From assembly GCA_000761475.1 (NCBI GenBank), contig JQNW01000008.1, positions 62,001 to 126,000 on the forward strand: a stretch of 64,000 nt of DNA. Direction: 5' to 3'. This document shows, piece after piece, positions 8,616-16,319 of the stretch. The notes below the pieces were generated by a model. It did not search any database. It was given only the letters and a program-made list of their open reading frames with translations, and was not told the origin of the DNA. Each line of letters opens with the position of its first letter. Position 1 is the stretch's first letter. The position numbers were made by a program, and so were the translations under genes. Source of the stretch: Chromohalobacter israelensis (GTDB lineage: Bacteria; Pseudomonadota; Gammaproteobacteria; Pseudomonadales; Halomonadaceae).

Positions 8616-9392
8616 TCATGCCTCGCCGGCATGTTTGCGTTCGGTACGCGCCTTGAGATCCCGCAGCACGTCGAGCTCATTCGCGGAAGGCATCGGCGTG
8701 GTGTCGAGCTGCTCGGCGAAACGAATCTCCCAGCCGGTCGCGTCCTGTACCTGCTCGACGGTCACGCCCGGATGCAGCGATACCACCACCAGCTCGCGGG
8801 TCTCGGGGTCGGGCTTCATCACGCACAGGTCGGTGATCACCCGAGTCGGGCCACGGCCGATGTTGGGCACCCCGTCACGCGCCTTGCCATCGCGGCCAAA
8901 GCCGAGGGTAGTGATGAAATCCACCTGATCGACGAAGGTCCGCTTGGAATGCTTGAGCGTGATGAAGACCTCGCCGGCACAGGTCGCGATTTCCGGTGCC
9001 CCGCCGCCGCCGGGCAAGCGTACTTTGGGCGCCTGATAATCGCCGATCAGCGTGGTGTTGAGGTTGCAGTAGCGATCGATCTGCGCGGTGCCCAGAAAGC
9101 CCACATCGATCTTGCCGCCCTGCAGCCAGTAGCGGAACATTTCCGGCACCGACACGGTGGTCAGCGCCGACTCGCAAAGTTCGCCGTCGCCGATGGAAAG
9201 CGGCAGCACGTCCGGCTTGGTCTGCAGGGTGCCGGATTCGTAAATCAGTACCACGTCCGGTGCATGCGTCAGGCGCGCCAGGTTGGCGGCCTCGGACGGC
9301 AAGCCGATACCCACGAAACACGTCATGCCGTTCTCCAGCGCCTTCGCCGCCGTCACGGTCATCATTTCCGCGGAGGTGTACTCGATACTCAT
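8616..9392 (-). CDS. pcaJ: 3-oxoadipate CoA-transferase subunit B
   Basis: The 258-residue beta subunit belongs to CoA-transferase family I. It carries the catalytic Glu in IYESGTLQ (near residue 60) and the Gly-rich LPGGGGAPEIA segment. Together with PcaI it transfers CoA from succinyl-CoA to 3-oxoadipate. The start codon overlaps the stop of pcaI (ATGA), which supports translational coupling of the two subunits. Start choice: MSIEYTSAEM matches the normal N-terminus, and an upstream ATG would lie deep inside pcaI. Confidence 0.94.
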   Translation of the reverse strand: MSIEYTSAEMMTVTAAKALENGMTCFVGIGLPSEAANLARLTHAPDVVLIYESGTLQTKPDVLPLSIGDGELCESALTTVSVPEMFRYWLQGGKIDVGFLGTAQIDRYCNLNTTLIGDYQAPKVRLPGGGGAPEIATCAGEVFITLKHSKRTFVDQVDFITTLGFGRDGKARDGVPNIGRGPTRVITDLCVMKPDPETRELVVVSLHPGVTVEQVQDATGWEIRFAEQLDTTPMPSANELDVLRDLKARTERKHAGEA

Positions 9393-10210
9393 TGGGCCTG
9401 CCCCCCTGCGTTGAAGACGTTCTCGTCGAGCCATGTCTGGAAGGTGTCACGGTCGCGCGCGATGGTATCCCACTCCTTGTAGAAGCGGTTGTTGCGCGGA
9501 TAGTAACCGTGGGCATAGGAGGGATAGGCGCCCTTCTCGGCCACGGCGATGGCGTCGATGGCCCAGCCGGGGATCACGCAGGCATTGGGACCGGCCTCGA
9601 GATCGTCGACGATCTCCTCGACGGTGACGATGCTCTTGCCCGCCGCCAGAATCGCCTCCTTCTGCACGCCGATGATGCCCTCCACCAGGACATTGCCCTT
9701 GCGATCGGCCTTCTGCGCATGCACCAGGGACACGTCCGGGCGCACCGAAGGCACCGCCGCGAGGCGCTCGCCGGTGAACGGGCACTCGATGAACTTGATC
9801 TGGTCATTGACGCTGGGCAGCTCACTGCCCACATAGCCGCGCAGCACCGCCAGCGGCAGGCCCGCCGCGCCGGCCTCGAAGGCACAGGCCATGGCCGCAT
9901 GACTGTGCTCGAAGATCTCCACCTTGTGCGGCCAACCTTTCTCCACCGCGTCGCGCAGGCGATGCAAGGAGCCCACCCCGGGGTTGCCGCCCCACGAGAA
10001 GATCAGCTTCTTGGCGCAGCCGGCGCCGATCAATTGGTCGTAGACCAGGTCCGGCGTCATGCGAATCAGCGTCAGGTCGCGCTTGCGCTGGCGAATGACT
10101 TCATGCCCGGCGGCGAAAGGAATCAGGTGGGTGAAGCCTTCCATGGCCACGGTCGCGCCATCCTCGACGTAGCGCGCCACAGCGTCATGCAGGCTGAGAA
10201 ATTCGGCCAT
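9389..10210 (-). CDS. pcaI: 3-oxoadipate CoA-transferase subunit A
   Basis: The 273-residue alpha subunit has the class signature around GATVAMEGFTHLIP and the later FSWGGNPGVGSLHR glycine motif. It is the first gene of the minus-strand run pcaIJFL-Q-HG. The start at 10210 gives MAEFLSLHDAV, the usual N-terminus, with GAGG upstream. A 17-bp palindrome (10229-10245) lies 18 bases before the start, in the position of a promoter-proximal operator, so IclR-type control by the PcaR encoded at 10968 is likely. Confidence 0.94.
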   Translation of the reverse strand: MAEFLSLHDAVARYVEDGATVAMEGFTHLIPFAAGHEVIRQRKRDLTLIRMTPDLVYDQLIGAGCAKKLIFSWGGNPGVGSLHRLRDAVEKGWPHKVEIFEHSHAAMACAFEAGAAGLPLAVLRGYVGSELPSVNDQIKFIECPFTGERLAAVPSVRPDVSLVHAQKADRKGNVLVEGIIGVQKEAILAAGKSIVTVEEIVDDLEAGPNACVIPGWAIDAIAVAEKGAYPSYAHGYYPRNNRFYKEWDTIARDRDTFQTWLDENVFNAGGQAQ

Positions 10211-10228
10211 GCGGATTGCCTCGCAACT

Positions 10229-10245
10229 TGTTCGCTTGGTGAACA
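10229..10245. promoter_or_regulatory. Candidate PcaR operator before pcaI
   Basis: TGTTCGCTTGGTGAACA is a 17-bp inverted repeat (TGTTCG / TGAACA). It shares its left arm and 5-bp spacing with a perfect palindrome in front of pcaR (10888-10904). It lies 18 bp upstream of the pcaI start codon. The core resembles the PcaR box of Pseudomonas putida (GTTCGATAATCGCAC, from memory). Confidence 0.6.
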
Positions 10246-10299
10246 CTGGTTTGTGATGCGAACAAAATTATCGGGATTGCGACGGCCGGTCAAACGCAC

Positions 10300-10325
10300 A
10301 AAAGGGCAACGCAATCGCGTTGCCC
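10300..10325 (-). terminator. Rho-independent terminator after the pcaB remnant
   Basis: On the minus strand a perfect 9-bp stem (GGGCAACGC / GCGTTGCCC, loop of four bases) is followed by TTTTG. It lies between the pcaB pseudogene stop (10365) and the pcaI promoter, so pcaB was probably transcribed separately from pcaIJFL. Confidence 0.75.
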
Positions 10326-10364
10326 CAAGGACACAAAAACAATTAACGCTTTAAAAATAGTAAA

Positions 10365-10807
10365 TTACATGGCTTCAAACATATCCAGCACGCGCTGAAC
10401 CTGCCACGGGCTACTACCAATGTATAAACCTGGATCGACACATGCCCGCAGGCGCTGCGCATCCACCTGCCTGGCTATCTCCTCGTCAGCCAGGAGCACA
10501 TCGGCATAGTCACGACGCTCGTGACGCGAGGTCTCGGCGGCCTCCTTGGCAACACGCTGTGCGGCGTCTGCCCCTAGCACCTCAGCGAGAAAGCGGGCAC
10601 AGATCACCGGGTTGCGTTTATGGGGCATCGACGACGAACCACCGGCACCCGGGACAGCAGGCTCGCTGACTTCCGCGACTTCGGACTGAGTCAGCAACGA
10701 GACATCGCGCCGGCCAGGGCCTGTTCGAAGGCCAGTATGACGCCGACGAAGTCCTCGTCGCGGCTGGCCATCAGAGCCCCGGGACTCATTAAGGGTGACT
10801 GGAGCAT
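10365..10807 (-). pseudogene. pcaB: pcaB (3-carboxy-cis,cis-muconate cycloisomerase), internally deleted
   Basis: Two pieces of a fumarase/aspartase-superfamily cycloisomerase remain on the minus strand. The N-terminal piece, from ATG at 10807, reads MLQSPLMSPGALMASRDEDF and ends at a stop after 38 codons. In another frame the C-terminal piece carries DVSLLTQSEVAEV, the superfamily signature GGSSSMPHKRNP and the PcaB-like end YIGSSPWQVQRVL. A normal PcaB has about 350-450 residues; roughly two thirds of the middle is missing and the junction is frameshifted near 10700. PcaB converts beta-carboxymuconate to the lactone used by PcaL. The pathway encoded here is therefore incomplete unless a working pcaB exists elsewhere. 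Confidence 0.85.
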
Positions 10808-10887
10808 CTCGGCGGGCTTGGCAGAATCTCCGTAAGGTAAGGCGGACGACGGGGCAGGAGCCGCCACCTCTGCCCAAAGCGTGCAAG

Positions 10888-10904
10888 TGTTCGCTACTCG
10901 AACA
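10888..10904. promoter_or_regulatory. Candidate PcaR operator between pcaB remnant and pcaR
   Basis: TGTTCGCTACTCGAACA is a perfect 6-5-6 palindrome in the divergent promoter region. Its inner 15 bases match 12 of 15 positions of the Pseudomonas PcaR box GTTCGATAATCGCAC as I recall it. It lies 63 bp before the pcaR start and 80 bp before the pcaB remnant, so it could serve both. Confidence 0.65.
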
Positions 10905-10967
10905 TTATGTTAGGTTGAGGGTGGATGGCCTAGTAACTCGATACGCAACCGCAGTGATGATGCCCTC

Positions 10968-11747
10968 ATGCATGACGAAACCCTGACCACCGACGATCGT
11001 GACTTCGTCACCGCCCTGGCTAGCGGGCTGGAGGTGATACAGGCCTTCGACGCCGATACCCCGCGCATGACACTGAGCGAGGTGGCCACCAAGACGGGGA
11101 TGAACCGGGCCCGCGCCCGCCGCTTCCTGCTGACGCTCCATGCCCTGGGTTACGTGCGCAAGCAACAGCGCCACTTCGAGCTCGCGCCCAAGGTCCTGCA
11201 GCTCGGCTATGCTTTCTTGTCGGCCAACAACTATCGCTCGGTAATCCAGCAGTACCTGGAAGACATCACCGCCGAGATCGGCGAATCCTCGTCACTTGGG
11301 GTGCTGGACGGCGACGAGGTGATGTACGTAGCCCGCTCTTCCGCTAAGCATAGACTGATGGCGATTACCCTGTCGGTCGGCACGCGGCTGCCGGCGACTT
11401 ACACCTCGATGGGGCGGGTGCTGCTGGCCCAGCTCGCCGACGACGCGCTGGAGGCCTACCTGGAACGGGTGGCGCTTGAGGCCCACACCGAACGCTCGAT
11501 CACCGACAGGGCGCAGTTGCGTAACTGCATCGAGCAGGTTCGCCAGCAGGGCTACAGTATCGTCGACCAAGAGCTGGACCCCGGTCTGCGCTCCCTGGCA
11601 GTGCCGGCCTTCGACGCCAACGGCAAGCTGCTCGGCGCCATCAACATCAGCACCAATGCCGCCCGCATCGACTTCGACACCCTGACGCATACCTTCCTGC
11701 CACTGCTGCAGGACAAGGTGCAGTTGATCCACACGCATGTCAGCTGA
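10968..11747 (+). CDS. pcaR: IclR-family regulator of the beta-ketoadipate pathway
   Basis: The 259-residue protein has an N-terminal winged helix-turn-helix (residues about 15-75, TLSEVATKTGMNRARARRFL) and a C-terminal IclR effector domain with GTRLPATYTSMGRVLLA and the terminal LGAINISTNAARI strand. PcaR/PcaU/PobR proteins respond to beta-ketoadipate or protocatechuate. The divergent position next to pcaB and pcaIJF, and the two matching palindromes, support pcaR. ATG at 10968 is chosen because a stop closes the frame upstream. A GC-rich hairpin follows the gene. Confidence 0.88.
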   Translation: MHDETLTTDDRDFVTALASGLEVIQAFDADTPRMTLSEVATKTGMNRARARRFLLTLHALGYVRKQQRHFELAPKVLQLGYAFLSANNYRSVIQQYLEDITAEIGESSSLGVLDGDEVMYVARSSAKHRLMAITLSVGTRLPATYTSMGRVLLAQLADDALEAYLERVALEAHTERSITDRAQLRNCIEQVRQQGYSIVDQELDPGLRSLAVPAFDANGKLLGAINISTNAARIDFDTLTHTFLPLLQDKVQLIHTHVS

Positions 11748-11756
11748 AGCACGCAT

Positions 11757-11779
11757 GCGCGGGGCGCAACGCCCCGCGC
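11757..11779 (+). terminator. GC-rich hairpin after pcaR
   Basis: A perfect 10-bp stem (GCGCGGGGCG / CGCCCCGCGC, loop CAA) starts 10 bp after the pcaR stop. No T tract follows, so termination by this hairpin alone is uncertain. Confidence 0.5.
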
Positions 11780-11953
11780 AACCTACCTCCCCGCTCTCCT
11801 TTAGCGCCACCTTCCCGACCAAAGTCTAGGTATGTTCGATTGTCGTAATGCCCCGGTATTTCTATGATGGGGTTTTCCTATCGACGATCGCTCGACCCGT
11901 CGTGATGCCGTGCCCTCGGCAACCGCTTTTGCAGCTTCCTTCAGGATCTTTTC

Positions 11954-12919
11954 ATGAACGATTCCACTACACCGGATATCCTGACTTTCGGTGAAGCGAT
12001 GACGCTGTTCATCGCCGAAACGCCCGGCGACCTGGCCGAGGTCGAGCGCTTCCAGCGGCGCATCGCCGGCGCCGATACCAATGTCGCCATCGGCCTGGCA
12101 CGGCTAGCCTTTCACGTCGCCTGGATCAGCCGCGTCGGTGACGATGGCTTCGGCCGCTTCATCCGCCACACGCTCGACGCCGAAGGGCTCGACTGCCGCT
12201 ACCTGAGTACCGATACCGAGCATCCCACCGGCCTGGTCTTCAAGGAACGCGCCGAACACGGCGAGGATCCCAAAGTGGCCTATTACCGGCGCGGCAGTGC
12301 CGCTAGCCACCTGGGCGTGGCCGACGTGCGCGATCTCGACTTTCAGGGAGTGCGCCACCTACACGCCACCGGCTTGCCCCCCGCGCTCTCACCCAGTACA
12401 CGCGAACTTGCCTTCCACATGCTGGAACGCGCGCGCGAGGCCGGTCTCACGATCAGCTTCGATCCCAACCTGCGGCCCTCGCTGTGGAACAGCGAAGCCG
12501 AGATGCGCGAGACCCTCAATGCGCTGGCCGCACACGCCGACTGGGTGCTACCGGGGCTCGCCGAGGGCCAGCGCCTGACCGGCCTCGATAACGCGCACGA
12601 CATCGCCGGCTATTACCTCGATCAAGGCGCCAGCGGGATCATCATCAAGCTCGGTCCGGAAGGCAGCTACGTGCGCACGGCAGACGATGCCGGCATAGTG
12701 AAGGGGGTGGCCGTCTCCCGGGTCGTCGATACCGTGGGGGCTGGCGATGGTTTTGCGGTGGGTGTGATCAGCGCCTTGCTCGACGGGTGCTCGCCACGCC
12801 AAGCCGCACATCGCGGCAATCTCATCGGCGCCGAACAGGTTCAGGTCGTCGGTGACATGGAAGGCCTGCCGCACCGGGACCGACTGCGCGACCTCGAAGC
12901 CGCTCACCCCTTGGCGTGA
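11954..12919 (+). CDS. kguK: PfkB-family sugar kinase, probable 2-ketogluconokinase
   Basis: The 321-residue ribokinase-fold protein carries the N-terminal ILTFGEAMTLFIAE and AGADTNVAIGLARL segments, and the C-terminal PfkB signature DTVGAGDGF with the catalytic Asp. Details such as RRGSAASHL, SFDPNLRPSLW, LPGLAEG and GDMEGLP agree with what I remember of Pseudomonas KguK, which phosphorylates 2-ketogluconate. 2-keto-3-deoxygluconate kinase is the main alternative. The next gene (kguD-like) starts 39 bp later, and a LacI regulator and TRAP importer follow, so this looks like the start of a 2-ketogluconate utilisation unit. Confidence 0.82.
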   Translation: MNDSTTPDILTFGEAMTLFIAETPGDLAEVERFQRRIAGADTNVAIGLARLAFHVAWISRVGDDGFGRFIRHTLDAEGLDCRYLSTDTEHPTGLVFKERAEHGEDPKVAYYRRGSAASHLGVADVRDLDFQGVRHLHATGLPPALSPSTRELAFHMLERAREAGLTISFDPNLRPSLWNSEAEMRETLNALAAHADWVLPGLAEGQRLTGLDNAHDIAGYYLDQGASGIIIKLGPEGSYVRTADDAGIVKGVAVSRVVDTVGAGDGFAVGVISALLDGCSPRQAAHRGNLIGAEQVQVVGDMEGLPHRDRLRDLEAAHPLA

Positions 12920-12957
12920 CGGCACATTCCCGCTTCATCCATGACCAGGAGCCACGC

Positions 12958-13935
12958 ATGACCAAACGCATCGTTGCCTTTCGGCGGCTCAAGCCGCATC
13001 ACCTCGAGCAGTTGCGCAACCACTTCCACGTCGATTACTTCGATACGCTGGAGGGCCCCGACGATCCGGCGTTTCGCGAAGCGCTGCGCAACGCCCACGG
13101 CCTGCTGGGCGCCAGCCTGCCGATCACGCCCGAGCTGCTCGACGACGCGCCCCACCTGGAGGCCATTTCGAGCATCTCGGTGGGGGTCGACAACTACCCG
13201 GTGGAGGAGCTCACCCGGCGCAACATCCTGCTCTGCCACACGCCGGACGTGCTCACCGAAACCACCGCGGACACCGGCTTCCTGCTGATCATGGCCAGCG
13301 CCCGCCGCGCGGTGGAACTGGCCAACATGGTCAAGCAAGGTCAATGGACGAGTGGTATCGGCGAGTCCCACTTCGGCACCGACGTCCATGGCAAGACGCT
13401 GGGCATGGTCGGCTTCGGGCGCATCGGGCAGGCCATCGCGCGGCGCGGCGCCCTGGGGTTCGGCATGTCGGTGCTCTACACCCACGCCTCGCCCAAGCCG
13501 GCGCTGGAAGCGGAACTGGGTGCGACGCACTGCGAGTTCGAGACCCTGCTCGAGCAGGCCGATTTCGTCTGCGTCAACGTTCCCCTCACCGCCGAGACCA
13601 CCGGCCTGATGGACGCCGCCGTCTTCAAGCGCATGAAGTCCTCGGCGATTCTGATCAATATCGCGCGCGGCAAGGTGGTCGACGAGGAAGCCCTGATCGA
13701 GGCGCTCTCCAGCGGCGAGATCCACGCCGCCGGGCTCGATGTCTTCGCTCAGGAACCGCTGCCCGGCGACTCGCCGCTCACCCGGATGGACAACGTCGTG
13801 ACCCTGCCGCACATCGGCTCGGCGACGCATGAAACGCGCGAGGCCATGGCCCAGCGCGCCATCGACAACGTCATCGCCGCCCTCGAGGGCCGCCGTCCCC
13901 CCAGTCCCTACAACGACGTCACACCGCGCGGCTGA
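12958..13935 (+). CDS. kguD: D-2-hydroxyacid dehydrogenase, probable 2-keto-6-phosphogluconate reductase
   Basis: The 325-residue protein has the family's Rossmann motif GMVGFGRIGQAIARR (near residue 150), the VLTETTADTGFLLIMASARR segment typical of GhrB/KguD-type reductases, the catalytic Arg in INIARGKVVDE, Glu in the AQEP region, and His in LPHIGSAT. The ATG at 12958 follows CAGGAG. After KguK phosphorylates 2-ketogluconate, KguD would reduce the product to 6-phosphogluconate with NADPH. Glyoxylate/hydroxypyruvate reductase (GhrB) is the alternative, but the neighbouring kinase favours KguD. A good terminator follows. Confidence 0.8.
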   Translation: MTKRIVAFRRLKPHHLEQLRNHFHVDYFDTLEGPDDPAFREALRNAHGLLGASLPITPELLDDAPHLEAISSISVGVDNYPVEELTRRNILLCHTPDVLTETTADTGFLLIMASARRAVELANMVKQGQWTSGIGESHFGTDVHGKTLGMVGFGRIGQAIARRGALGFGMSVLYTHASPKPALEAELGATHCEFETLLEQADFVCVNVPLTAETTGLMDAAVFKRMKSSAILINIARGKVVDEEALIEALSSGEIHAAGLDVFAQEPLPGDSPLTRMDNVVTLPHIGSATHETREAMAQRAIDNVIAALEGRRPPSPYNDVTPRG

Positions 13936-13948
13936 CGTCTTTCCCGTC

Positions 13949-13973
13949 CGCCCACGCCACGGCGTGGGCGTTT
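13949..13973 (+). terminator. Terminator after kguD
   Basis: A strong inverted repeat (CGCCCACG / CGTGGGCG, inner loop CCACGG that can close further) is followed by TTT, 13 bp after the kguD stop. It separates kguKD from the downstream regulator and TRAP genes. Confidence 0.7.
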
Positions 13974-14066
13974 CGGATCCATTGCGCTGTGCCTCTACGA
14001 CTCTGGTCGTAGTTGGACCAAAGGCGAATGGGGCCGAGACGGCGACTCTTCTAGGCTGACCTCAGA

Positions 14067-14082
14067 TTTGGATCAATCCAAA
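14067..14082. promoter_or_regulatory. Palindromic LacI-type operator before the LacI gene
   Basis: TTTGGATCAATCCAAA is a perfect 7-bp inverted repeat around CA, 16 bp before the start of the LacI-family gene at 14099. This position suits autoregulation. A related palindrome lies over the dctP start (15264-15275). Confidence 0.55.
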
Positions 14083-14098
14083 AACGAGGCACGCCAGC

Positions 14099-15196
14099 AT
14101 GGCCGAATCCCCCGAGACCCCGTCGTCCCCACGCGAGAGCGCGCGTCACAGCGTCACGCTGCAGGACATCGCCGCGCATGCCGGCGTGTCGCGGTCGACG
14201 GTCTCGCTGGTACTGCGTGGCAGCTCCCTGGTGGCGGACACCACCCGCACGCGTGTGCAGGCTTCCATCCAGGCCCTCGGCTACGTCTACAACCGTGGCG
14301 CAGCGGCGCTGCGCGCCAGCCGCACCTTCACCCTCGGCGTGGTGGTCTATGACATCGCCAACCCATTCTTCGGCGCCATGGTGGCGGGCATCGACTCGGT
14401 GCTGCACCGCGAGAACTATGTCTCGTTCCTGGCCAACAGCGAAGACTCTCCCCAGCGTCAGCAGCGCTTCCTGGAACGCATGCGCGAACAGCGCGTGGAT
14501 GGCTTGCTGCTCTGCCCCGCCGAGGGCACCGATCCCGCGCTTGTCTCCCGGCTCGCCGACTGGAGCCTGCCCTGCGTGCAGGTGCTGCGCCATGTCGGCG
14601 AGCCCCCGTTCGATTACGCGGGCACCGATTTCGAACTCGGGGTGCGCCAGGCCGTGGACCATCTCGTGACGTGCGGCCACCGGCGGATCGTCTTCCTGGG
14701 CGGCGACGCCGAGCATTCCGCCACGCAGGCCCGCCACCGGGGCTACCACGAGGCCATGCGGGCCCACGGTCTCGACGATGTGCACCGCGTGATACGCGGC
14801 CCGGTCACGCGGCGCGCCGGCTTCGACGCCGTGCAGCGCCTGATGCAGGAAAGCCCGCGCCCCACGGCGGTGATTTGCCACAACGACCTGATGGCCCTGG
14901 GGGCCATGCTGGGCTTGCAGCGCCTGGGCCTGACGCCCGGCCAGGACTGCGCGGTCATCGGCACCGACGACATCGAGGAAGCGGCCTTGAGCCTGCCGGC
15001 GCTGAGCAGCGTCGCCACCCATCCCTATGCCATCGGCGAGGAGGCGGCGCGTCTCGCCATGCGACGCATCGCCGACCCCGACGGTACCCGCGAGCAGGTG
15101 ATCCTGACCCCACGCCTGCACGTCCGCGACTCGTGCGGTCCCTGCACCGCCGACGCGACACCACCGCGACGATGCACCGACGTCGTCGACATCTGA
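14099..15196 (+). CDS. LacI/GalR-family transcriptional regulator
   Basis: The 365-residue repressor has the LacI helix-turn-helix (VTLQDIAAHAGVSRSTVSLV, residues about 20-39) with hinge segment and a C-terminal sugar-binding domain (GVVVYDIANPFFGAMVAGID, later FLGGDAEHSATQARHRGY and ICHNDLMALGAM). It sits between kguKD and the TRAP genes and probably controls one or both. By position it matches PtxS/GntR-type regulators of gluconate and 2-ketogluconate use. The likely ligand (2-ketogluconate or gluconate) is inferred. The final 25 residues are unusually rich in Cys, Asp and Thr and are probably not part of the fold. Confidence 0.88.
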   Translation: MAESPETPSSPRESARHSVTLQDIAAHAGVSRSTVSLVLRGSSLVADTTRTRVQASIQALGYVYNRGAAALRASRTFTLGVVVYDIANPFFGAMVAGIDSVLHRENYVSFLANSEDSPQRQQRFLERMREQRVDGLLLCPAEGTDPALVSRLADWSLPCVQVLRHVGEPPFDYAGTDFELGVRQAVDHLVTCGHRRIVFLGGDAEHSATQARHRGYHEAMRAHGLDDVHRVIRGPVTRRAGFDAVQRLMQESPRPTAVICHNDLMALGAMLGLQRLGLTPGQDCAVIGTDDIEEAALSLPALSSVATHPYAIGEEAARLAMRRIADPDGTREQVILTPRLHVRDSCGPCTADATPPRRCTDVVDI

Positions 15197-15251
15197 CACC
15201 ATCCCTGCGCCAGCCGCCACCGGCGGACACAACAATCAACGAGGTGACATC

Positions 15252-16265
15252 ATGACTCAGAACTGGATCGATCCAAACGCATCCCGCCGCCCCTTTGCCA
15301 AGCGCGCGCTCGGCGCCGTCGCGCTGACGCTCGGCATGACGCTGGCCGGCGGCGCCCAGGCCGTGGACCTGCGCTTCGGCCATGGCGGCACCGAGGACAC
15401 CGCCTATCAGCTCGGGGCCGAACGCTTCAAGGAACTGGTCGAGGACAAGACCGACGGCGATGTCTCCGTCACCATCCTCGGCAACTCCGTGCTCGGCCAC
15501 GAAACCGAGATGTTCGAACAGCAGATGGCCGGCGCGCTGGATATGTCGATCATCAACCCCGGCTTGATCACGGATTTCTCGCAGACCGCCAACGTGTTCT
15601 CGATTCCGTTCATGTATCGCGACGAGGCCCACTGGCGCCACGTGCTCGATGGCGAGGTCGGGCGCGACATCGCGGATCGCATCGAGGACGACACCGGCGT
15701 CAAGGTGCTGGCCTTCTTCGGTGGCGGCAAGCGTCAGATCGTCAGCACGCGGCCGCTGGAAAGCCTCGACGACCTGGAAGGCATGAAGCTGCGCACCAAC
15801 CCGACCGAGCCGTTGATCGCCGCCTGGAAAGCCCTGGGCACCGAGCCCACCGTCATGGCCTGGAAAGAGATCTACACCGGGCTGCAGCTGGGCGCCATCG
15901 ACGGCCTGCTCAACGAGGCCGAGTGGATTCATCGCATGCGCTTCCACGAAGTGGCCCCGCACATCGGGCTCTCCGAGCATGACATCACCGTGCGCCTGCT
16001 GACCCTCTCGCAAATGACCTGGGATCGCCTCGACGACGCCCAGCGCGAGGCGGTCATGGCCGCCGCCCAGGAAGCCGCGAGCTATGCCCGCAAGGTGCAG
16101 CTCGAACAGGACGCCGAAGCACTCGAGACGCTCGAGGAGGAAGGCGCCACGCTCTACCCGATGGATCGCGAGCGCATGAAGGAGATCGTCGCCGAGCCGC
16201 TGCAGAAAGTGATCGACGACATGGGCCTCACCGAGCTGCATGACCGGATCGTCAACGTCGAGTAA
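15252..16265 (+). CDS. dctP: TRAP transporter substrate-binding protein (DctP type)
   Basis: The 337-residue protein has a signal peptide (KRALGAVALTLGMTLAGGAQA), then the DctP fold starting VDLRFGHGGTEDTAYQLGAERF. Mid-domain features are typical: GKRQIVSTRPLESLDDLEGM, then KLRTNP with the conserved Arg that salt-bridges the substrate carboxylate, and WKEIYTGLQLGAIDG. It would capture a sugar acid or other carboxylate in the periplasm and deliver it to DctQM. AGGTG before ATG at 15252 is the ribosome site. The kgu neighbourhood suggests 2-ketogluconate or a related acid; this is inference. A strong hairpin follows. Confidence 0.9.
   Translation: MTQNWIDPNASRRPFAKRALGAVALTLGMTLAGGAQAVDLRFGHGGTEDTAYQLGAERFKELVEDKTDGDVSVTILGNSVLGHETEMFEQQMAGALDMSIINPGLITDFSQTANVFSIPFMYRDEAHWRHVLDGEVGRDIADRIEDDTGVKVLAFFGGGKRQIVSTRPLESLDDLEGMKLRTNPTEPLIAAWKALGTEPTVMAWKEIYTGLQLGAIDGLLNEAEWIHRMRFHEVAPHIGLSEHDITVRLLTLSQMTWDRLDDAQREAVMAAAQEAASYARKVQLEQDAEALETLEEEGATLYPMDRERMKEIVAEPLQKVIDDMGLTELHDRIVNVE
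15264..15275. promoter_or_regulatory. Second LacI-like palindrome inside the dctP start
   Basis: TGGATCGATCCA, followed by AA, repeats the core of the operator at 14067-14082 (TGGATCAATCCA) with one change. It covers codons 5-8 of dctP. A repressor bound here could block the TRAP operon, but a chance palindrome in coding sequence is possible. Confidence 0.35.
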
Positions 16266-16271
16266 TCCCCC

Positions 16272-16298
16272 GGCCGGGATGGATGCTCCATCCCGGCC
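16272..16298 (+). terminator. Intercistronic hairpin between dctP and dctQ
   Basis: A perfect 12-bp stem (GGCCGGGATGGA / TCCATCCCGGCC, loop TGC) lies 7 bp after dctP and before dctQ. There is only a weak T run (CTTGT). Such hairpins often reduce transcription of the membrane subunits or stabilise the binding-protein message. Confidence 0.6.
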
Positions 16299-16319
16299 CT
16301 TGTCGCCGAGGGTTTCGCC

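Noticed and set aside
11850-11880. CCCC...GGGGTTTT upstream of kguK as a terminator or attenuator.
   Set aside because: The stem is only four base pairs and the loop is long.
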